Of a stretch of DNA of 64,000 bases, positions 57,101-64,000 are shown in pieces (position 1 is the stretch's first letter; each line of letters opens with the position of its first letter). This stretch comes from Ligustrum vulgare (Eukaryota > Streptophyta > Magnoliopsida > Lamiales > Oleaceae): assembly GCA_963555705.1 (NCBI GenBank), contig OY743187.1, positions 18,056,133-18,120,132 of the forward strand, read 5' to 3'. The translations under genes were made by a program, and so were the position numbers. The notes under the pieces are model-generated. The model was not told where the DNA came from, searched no databases, and saw only the letters and a program-made list of their open reading frames with translations.

Positions 57101-58157
57101 ATGATGTTCATGTGAATGCTTTCTTGTGAGGCTCCTCTCTTTGGGTTGAGGTAAAATACCCTTGTTACTCTTGTTTCCTTTTGGAAATTAATCAACTTTG
57201 CTTAAGTATATTTTATTTTTGTGTTGTTATTTATTTTTCGTCACCTTGAAATTTATTTAGTTGATATCCATTGAGCTTGGTTCTTTAATCAATGAATTTT
57301 GAGTTTAATTTAAACTTGAGTTAAGGTGTTTTATCACTTTATTTACCATTTTAGCTTTCTTGGAAAGATTTCAAATAGTTGTGAAAATTCTTGATCAATA
57401 ATTCAATATATCAAGGGAGTCCGCATCACTTATTCTCGCATTCATTTTTCCCCTAGCACTTATCTATGTAAAATAACAAACGGTTTCCTCCACATTTTGT
57501 AAAATGAATCACAAATGTTTTCGAGCTCAAGCCAAAATGTGAAAGAGTCCAATTAATTTTCTATAAAAACACAGTGCATCATAAATAACATAAAACTCAA
57601 TTCATGATAGTTGGCACTTACTCATAGCTTCCAGCTTCTGAATCTGGTCTTTTAAGGTATCCGGGTCCTTCTTCAAAATGCCAACTTCCCTCACCTTCTT
57701 CCTCTCCTTTTTGTTCTGCATTACAAGATCAATCACAATCTCAGAAGCTTTACAATGCACAATCATACTCCATATCCACAAACTAAATTTGAACAGCCAA
57801 ACACAATTAATGTTATTTGCAACTTATCATGAAATTCATAACAGCTCCAAGAATTCAAATTACCAAAAAAAAAAAAAAAATCCTAGTAAATTCGAATTTT
57901 GTAACAAAATTACTTAGGTGTCCACTTACCTTCTTTCCTATAGAAATAATTTAAATAATCCACAATTAGGTTAAAATATTTAAAATCCAACCGGTGCATA
58001 CTTGCTTATTTCGATTACACATACATATAAACGAACTTTATATATAAAAACCTCCACGACGAAGGAAATTTACCCGTTTCAATTCCTTTTTGCGGATCTC
58101 CTTCCGGTAAGCATCGGTAGGGTTCATAGTTTTGCCTCCCTTAGTAGTCTTCACCAT
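48144..58157 (-). CDS. ELF5: ELF5-like WBP11-domain proline-rich nuclear protein, nine exons
   Basis: Exons on the minus strand: 58157-58074, 57715-57622, 53347-53262, 50930-50881, 50768-50699, 50615-50534, 50367-49970, 49751-49257 and 48359-48144. All introns have GT-AG ends, and the joined coding length is 1,575 nt, 524 residues, close to the Arabidopsis EARLY FLOWERING 5 homologue. The N-terminal WBP11 domain starts [20 protein letters not shown] and includes [19 protein letters not shown] and [20 protein letters not shown]. The large proline-rich part has PPPPPP runs and PPGPPP. The C-terminus ends [22 protein letters not shown]11 proteins bind splicing factors with WW domains. In Arabidopsis, ELF5 is a nuclear protein that delays flowering through FLC; this gene's role is inferred from that. 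Intron 2 holds a retrotransposon. Confidence 0.9.
50405..50450 (+). repeat. G-rich tract in ELF5 intron 6
   Basis: A T-run followed by several runs of five or more G with single T breaks. It has four or more G-runs, so it could form a G-quadruplex on the plus strand; the pre-mRNA carries the C-rich complement. It lies inside the 166-bp intron between exons 6 and 7. Confidence 0.8.
50931..53261 (-). other. ELF5 intron 3
   Basis: A 2.3-kb intron with no coding sequence. Contains an (ATCAT)n-type microsatellite near 52403-52425 and the MITE-like element 53009-53217. Confidence 0.75.
53009..53217. mobile_element. MITE-like element in ELF5 intron 3
   Basis: About 209 bp. The left end GGGCGTGTTTGATTAGG and the complement of the right end, GGTGTGTTTGATTGACC, are inverted repeats of the GTGTTTG type found in plant Tourist and hAT MITEs. 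No clear target duplication was seen, so the family is not settled. Confidence 0.55.
54120..54815 (+). repeat. Smaller Reina-like 5' LTR
   Basis: GTCGAC palindromes at 54297-54302 and 54317-54322 are 20 bp apart, upstream of a TATA-like aataaatataaa near 54459-54470. Confidence 0.88.
55688..56092 (+). pseudogene. Gag remnant of the smaller Reina-like element
   Basis: 134 codons from [19 protein letters not shown]. It has [14 protein letters not shown] near the end, a fragment like that just before the protease in the larger element. No protease site, zinc knuckle, RT or integrase, so it is a deletion derivative. The next frames to 56671 have no recognisable domain. Confidence 0.6.
56669..57428 (+). 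repeat. Smaller Reina-like 3' LTR
   Basis: GTCGAC at 56862 and 56882 (20 bp apart) and an added pair at 56963 and 56975 (12 bp apart). About 64 bp longer than its partner. Confidence 0.88.
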
Positions 58158-60613
58158 CGCGTCGTTCTTTGTTAATTTGTCAACACTTCCCTTCTAACAA
58201 CTTGGCGTCGTCGCTAGCTCTGTGTGTTTCCGATTTGGGGATTTTGCAGAGGCTTTTGCTATACAGAGGAAATGAATTTATTATTTATTATTATTTATTG
58301 AATTAATAATAGAGCAGTGCACCCTTTTATCTTCGAAACAAAACATAAATACGTACCCTGCAAAATTCCAGTGAAATGTTTTCTTTCATTTTTCATTAAG
58401 GCTGTGTTCGGCGACCTTCAAGCAATGTGTATATTTGTGTTTTTTTTTTTAAGTAAAATGAGTGATTAAAAATTAGAGAGAAAAAATATATATAATTAAA
58501 AAGTGATTTCGAAAAATTATAACTAATATAATTTGGAATTAAAATGACAAAAATGTCATTACCGAACATGACAGTCATACTAAATCTTTTATATCTATAT
58601 AAAAACAAAGTCTTTATAAAAAATAATACAAACACTCTTCCGCCAAAATGCATTTGTTAAATTTGAAAAGATTTTGTCAAAAATACAAAAATTAAAAAAA
58701 ATTAAAAATGATTGCATTTGGAAAGTGTAATGATCGTAAATTTGAATTACACTTTTGAACACCACATACATTTGTTCCCAAAAAAGAAAAAAAAATCGTT
58801 TTTAGTACTTTAAATATATAAAAAAATAATAGTAGTTAAATTTTGTTAAATTAATTAAAAAAAATTATTCAAAAATATTCTGCTTAATTATAGTGTAACA
58901 TTAAATTATTTCTAAAGATATAAAATTATATTATAAAATACGTTGAAAAATATTTAAATAACATGAAAATGTTTTAGTTTAAAAAACTTAAGAATATTCA
59001 TTATATTATGTATTTTTTTATAAGTTTTCCAATTATATTATATAAAAAAATAAAAAATAAAAAATAAATGACTAATTCAAAAAATTTATTTCAAATCGAA
59101 TAATTTTATACTTGATTGAATATAATTTTTCGTCACATGTAATGACAATTAACAAGAATTAGAAGTAATCATTTTCACATGTTGGAATGTATTTAAAAAA
59201 TCCTATGAATAACTATCAGTATTAAAACTATGTTTAAGCATGTGTTCGATAAACTTGCAAAAAAGGTTTATAAACCATTTTATAAACTACTTTTTAAATC
59301 ATACACATTATTGTATTATTTTGAAGTCGAAAAATATGTAATATATGCATCAAATTGAAGATTTCAACAAGAAGTTTAAAACAATATAACAACTGAGAGT
59401 AAACTGTAAAAACATTGTCCGTAAAATCGTTCAAAAGTTTAAATATCAAAGTTTTACTTTATATTTTTTACTTCATTTTAAATTATATCATTTAAGTTAT
59501 ATAATACTCCGTATTCAGAAAATCTGAAATGGTTCAACCTGAAAGAGGCAACAGGTCAAGAGTCAGAAGATTGAACCGGGGTCGAATTGATTTTAATTAA
59601 AAATAAATAATTATTTCAAAGATGAGTAAAATTTCTAAAAAAATTATTTTAGAAATAAAACAACATTTACTCATTTGAAGTAAAATTAAATAAACAAAAA
59701 ATATAACAACAATATACTTTACCAATTCAAAGCAAATATAGATTTATGGTTATAAATAATTTAATATATATAAAAAAAGATAAAAATAACTTATTTTAAA
59801 AAAAGAAAGTTTAACAAACAAATAAATAGTAAATAAAACTATTTTTTTTGACGAAACAACAATTTTAAAAAGAAAAGAAAAGAAAAGAAAAGAAAATCTT
59901 ATAATGATCATCATTTCTTATTTTTTATTAGTTTTGTAAATATTGCATTTCCTATTTTGATTACTTTTTTTTTTTTTAAGTTTTGAATTAGATAATATTT
60001 TATATTAAAATTTTATTGTATTATGTTTTTATTTGATATGATTTTATAATTAATATATTTTCATAAATTTTGATCGAAATCACTATCAAAACTATATTTC
60101 TGTGTATCGCACGAATGAAAATACTAGTTTATATTAACACGACAACAATTATAAATTAATTAGTTTATTTATATTTTTGAGATAAAAATATGTAATTGAA
60201 ACGTAGAGAAAGAAAAATATGTTGTTAAAAAATTGTTTAAGAAATTGTATGTTTATAAAATAATTTATAAATTATATAGGTTTAATATCATAAATCATAA
60301 AAATTTTAAAATGACATAAATTTCATTAAATCAAAAATATCATTAAATTTTGAAAGTATTTGTAATATTTATTTAAGTATGTAAATTTCAATTATACCAC
60401 AAAATTCGATAATAATAATTGTATAAATGTATTTTGTACCATTATTTATTAATTTTGTGCTCACTCCAGAGAGCCGGCTACATGTTTTGGCCCTTTTGGG
60501 TCGGGTTTATTTGGCTGTTAGTCACCCAACCTTCGTACATATCCCAAATTAGTCTATAATTCTAAAAAACGTTTCAATCTAGTCCTGATTGAACGTTGAC
60601 AGTAGATTAGAGA

Positions 60614-60619
60614 CACGTG
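60614..60619 (+). promoter_or_regulatory. G-box upstream of the DUF627/DUF629 gene
   Basis: CACGTG within acacgtgtc, about 200 bp before the ATG. G-boxes bind bZIP and bHLH factors in plants. Its role here is inferred only from position. Confidence 0.4.
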
Positions 60620-60733
60620 TCAATTCGTTAACTTAACAGTTAAAATCACAACAAAAAACTCAAACAAACTGCCGTTTAACTATTCTTCCCGCCTTCGCAC
60701 CGGTCATCGGTCCATACACAGTACACTATACAT

Positions 60734-60755
60734 CTCTCTCTCTCTCTCTCTCTCC
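60734..60755 (+). repeat. (CT)n microsatellite in the 5' leader
   Basis: About ten CT repeats, 60-80 bp before the start codon. CT-rich leaders are common in plant genes. Confidence 0.85.
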
Positions 60756-60812
60756 ACATTCTTCACGAAATTCTTTTTGCATGCGATTCAATAGCTTTCA
60801 CAAGAAACTGAA

Positions 60813-63800
60813 ATGGGCCCTAAGAAGCGAAATGTGGCTTCTCGTCCAAAATCATGTCAGCCACCATCACCATCCGCCGCCCACGGTGGTAACCCGCTAG
60901 AATTAGAAAGAAACTGCAACATAGAAGGAACTACTTCATCCTCGTATGCTTCTATCAAGCTCGAGTGCGGGAAAGCCTTCGCTGCTCTGCGCCGAGGGAA
61001 CCACAAGAAAGCCCTAAAGTGGCTGAATGAGTTGTGCTCTAAACACGAGAAATCGCCCTTCATTCACCATGTCATGGCGAATGCTTTTGTCAAGTTAGCT
61101 TCGGATACTAATGACCCGAATGCCAAACAGCGTCATTTCAAAAACGCAACAGAGAGCTCAAGGAAGGCCGTCACATTGTCCCCGAATTCTGTTGAATTCT
61201 CTAGTTTCTATGCTAATTTGTTGTTGGAGATGGTGAATGAGGAAAATGGGTATCACGAGGTGGTGCAGGAGTGTGAGAGGGCATTGGAAATTCAAAACCC
61301 CACAGACCCGGCCAAGGAGACACTACGAGAGGGGTTCTTTGAAGATATTTCCACAGCCGAGGCTCGAGTTGCCCACGTGAAGAATGAGTTGCTTTCTTTG
61401 ATTCAGAAGATGGACATTGCATCTAAGTACAGTCAGAAGATTTCCTCTGCAAAGGCTCAAATTTCAGACGTGCAAGATAAGTTAGAGTCCTTGATTCAGA
61501 GATCGAACATTGCACCCAAGTGTGATCAGAGTATTTCAACTGCCGAGGATCCAAATGCCTACGTGAAAAATGAGTTACGGTCTTTGATTCAGGAGACGAA
61601 ACTTCTATCCGAATGCCAGGAGATTATTTCGAGTAATTTGGATTCTTTAATTCAGCAGACAAATATTGCAGCCATTTCGCCAAGGATGAAAAACCTGGGC
61701 GATGAAGAGGATCCAAGGGAATTGGGACCAATTACAGGGATTAAGAAGGCAACTAAGACTAACGAGGAACGTAGGAAAGAAATTGAGGTGAGAGTGACTG
61801 CAGCTCGGCTTCTGCAACAGAAATCTGAAGCCCTTCAGTGTGGTAACGATGGGGATGGGGACAATAATGGTATTGATAATAATAAGGGGCTGGGTATTGG
61901 TTCAGGGATTGGACAGAGAGTGGGAGAAAGAAGGAAAAGTGGGAATGTGAAGAAAAACATTTCTTTGGTTGAGATAAGGGACTGGGTTTGGTCTTATTGG
62001 AACTCAATGAATTTGGATTGGAAGAAAGAGTTTCTTAGTGTAAGGATTTCAGATCTCAAGGCACATATTAGTTTGTACAAGTTAGAAGCAGTGAGTGAGA
62101 TCCTTAATGAAGCCTTATCTTTTGGAATAGAAAATAAGGTATGGAAGTTTTGGCTGTGCTGTCGCTGCAATCAGAAATTTGCTGATGCAGATTCACACGG
62201 GAATCATGTTGTGCACAAGCATATGTGGACTTTGTTACCCAAGTTTCAGTCAATTATACCCCATAGAGCGGATAAGGAGTGGACTGAAATGGTTCTTAAT
62301 TGTTCTTGGAAACCATTGGATTTACAGGCTGCAATCAAGATGCTTAAAGAAGATTCAAATTTTGAGGCACCAAATGTGCTTGATGAGTTGAACCCAAGAA
62401 ACAACAAAGATGATATGCCCGAAAGCAAGGAGTTGGAAGATGTTAAGCTGATGGATAGTGGTGATAATCAAGACCTAAAGAAAAGTTTCCTTCATAAAAG
62501 CTGGCCTTCAACTGTTGACTCAGACTGTGCGCGTCTCCTGGAGAGAATTCATACCTCATTTGAGCGGCTTATAAAATACAAATATCTCGCTTCAAGTCAT
62601 GTTAGCAAGGTTATACACTTTATAGTTGAGGAGCTGAAGTGTCTTGCTGATGGTTCTCAGCTTCTTAAATATAATATAGAGAAATCACCTCTGTGTATCT
62701 GCTTTCTGGGTCCTCCTGCTCTTCAGAAAATCTTGCTTCTTCTGCAGGAAATTTCGAATGACATTTTTTCTTATAAACAGGATAAGTATTCTGATAAAAG
62801 TTGCATTCAGATCGTTGACATTACGGAGAAGATATATTTTACACCAGATGATTTAGTTCTGGTTCTTGACGAGTGTTTCCTTCCCTGCAAGCTCAATTCT
62901 TCATCGTGCAGTGATGCTGGTAATGATGATTCTAGTTCGGAAACTCCATCGCAGATCTGCTATGAGAACGTGGATGTCATACTTGATTCAGATGCATTAT
63001 TGTCATGGATATTTACAGGCCCCTTTTTCGGGGAACGATTGACATCCTGGACATTTGAAATGGAAGAGAAAGCACTGCAAGGTAAGGAAATTCTTCAGTT
63101 ACTTGAGGAGGAATTTCACAACTTGCAGGGTTTGTGTCATCGAAAAAATGAATATTTAAGTTACGATGAGGCATTGCAGGCTGTAGATAATCTCTGTTTC
63201 CAAGAGAGCATTAAAAGAGAGCACGTTATAGATTATGCCCCCCAAAGTTATGAATCTGTCCTGAGGAAGCGGCAAGAAGAGCTCAATGGAAGTGACAATG
63301 GAATTACCAATATCAGCAATAGGTTTGAGTTGGATGCATTGGCAAGTGTTTTAAAGGATGCAGAGTCTTTGAATGTAAATGAGTTCGGATTTGAGGAAAC
63401 TTATAGTAGTGTGACATCTCATCCTTGCGATGTAGAATCTAGGGAAGATAATGATGAGAGAATAAAGGAATATTTGCAGCAGGAGGACTTCCATATAGAA
63501 GTTGAAATACAGAAACAGAAAGACTTTGTGTTTATTGAGGTTGGTGTTAGTTCTACCTCTTATTCTTTGTAATTAGGACCAATTCATACGTACGTTTTGC
63601 TGCTTTATCTCACTTTTCTCATTGATACAGCTCTGTAAAATTGATGCAAGGATCCTGCGAGTTATGAATTTGTCGCATCAGTTGGAAGTATACCTTAGCT
63701 CTGCAGCTGCCCATGACTTCAGATCAATCTTGGTGCCTCTAGTGCAATCATATTTGCGAGTTAGTATCTGTCACACTGCCTTCTTGTAAATATCCCCTTA

Positions 63801-64000
63801 GTTTTTCTTTCTCCTTACGGTTGAACTAGAGGTTCTTTTGTTCACCTTTTTCCAGGCACATCTGGAGGATCTGGCAGAGAAAGAGGCCACAAAGAAATCT
63901 GATGCTGCTAGAGAAGCACTTTTAGTGGAACTTGCTGCTGATGTTAGACAGGGCTTTGGCGAAGGAGGGGATAATTCAAGACATATGCACGATAGGAGGA
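60813..64000 (+). CDS. DUF627/DUF629 ubiquitin carboxyl-terminal hydrolase-related protein (partial)
   Basis: Exon 1 is 60813-63539 (909 codons), exon 2 is 63631-63759 (43 codons), and exon 3 starts at 63856 and is cut by the window edge. All junctions are in phase 0 with GT-AG ends. Residues about 48-180 are the TPR-like DUF627 region (KALKWLNELCSKHEKSPFIHH). A zinc-finger-like CCRCNQKFADADSHGNHVVH lies at about 449-468 in the DUF629 region. Exon 3 begins AHLEDLAEKEATKKSDAARE. In Arabidopsis relatives a ubiquitin hydrolase domain follows further on, beyond the window. These are often called hydrolase-related; activity is not proven here. Residues about 177-290 are a repeat expansion. The 5' leader has CT repeats and a G-box. 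Confidence 0.88.

Larger units (their letters stand above)
54120..57428 (+). mobile_element. Second, smaller Reina-like element in ELF5 intron 2
   Basis: LTRs 54120-54815 (696 bp) and 56669-57428 (760 bp), TGATGAGAATC...GCATCA, with exact target duplication cttat (54115-54119 and 57429-57433). TGGTATCAGAGC at 54818-54829 is the primer-binding site, and aaggaggt precedes the 3' LTR. Total 3,309 bp, with only a gag-like remnant. LTR ends, primer site and gag start resemble the 37375-42478 element. It is on the plus strand, opposite to ELF5. Confidence 0.88.
58158..60812. other. Intergenic region between two divergent host genes
   Basis: About 2.65 kb, very AT-rich, with poly-A tracts and an (AAAAG)n run near 59870-59898. 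No supported coding frame. Both 5' UTRs and promoters should be inside it. Confidence 0.6.

Noticed and set aside
58396..58653. Possible MITE near 58405-58575 with tgttcggcga-type ends
   Set aside because: The inverted ends are weak and I found no target duplication.

Overview
This window is nuclear DNA of a flowering plant, most likely a eudicot; I cannot name the species. The evidence is two intron-containing plant genes (an ELF5/WBP11 homologue and a DUF627/DUF629 ubiquitin-hydrolase-like gene), several plant lineages of LTR retrotransposon (Tat, Athila, copia, a Reina-like chromovirus, Cassandra), plant-type DNA transposons, and AT-rich spacers. All coordinates were worked out by hand from the sequence; no database or aligner was used.

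Layout. 1-709 is the end of an LTR inserted in a PIF/Harbinger derivative (710-1721). 3190-3715 is a decayed hAT transposase. 3769-4780 is a hAT-like element with a Stowaway-like MITE inside it (4296-4623). 4874-17507 is one small hAT-like element split by a 12.1 kb Tat-lineage Ty3/gypsy element (5220-17338, minus strand) that carries an antisense three-exon gene (6706-9232, plus strand). 18781-19916 is a Harbinger-like MITE with an internal minisatellite. 19917-31804 is non-coding LTR-like sequence interrupted by a 7.66 kb Athila-type element (23870-31526, minus strand) that encodes only gag and protease. 31805-43341 is a decayed copia element (minus strand) split by a 5.1 kb Reina-like element (37375-42478, plus strand). 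Next come a local tandem duplication (43133-43808), a hAT-like element (44241-45095), a Cassandra-type LTR with a 5S-rRNA-like segment (46215-46461) and another Stowaway-like MITE (47401-47663).

The host genes lie at the right. The ELF5/WBP11 homologue runs from 58157 down to 48144 in nine exons that add up to exactly 525 codons. Its second intron holds a second, smaller Reina-like element (54120-57428). The DUF627/DUF629 gene starts at 60813 and runs off the right edge. The two host genes are divergent, separated by about 2.65 kb of AT-rich DNA.

Insertion order can be read from nested target-site duplications: gggcc flanks Tat, atcac flanks Athila, gtggt and cttat flank the two Reina-like elements, and 8-bp duplications flank the hAT elements. 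The most unusual signal is in the retrotransposon promoters. Two unrelated LTR families, Athila-type (TTACGGCCGTAA) and Reina-like (core GTCGAC), both carry paired palindromes about 20-22 bp apart upstream of their TATA boxes. The Athila element repeats the same pairs in its non-coding interior.
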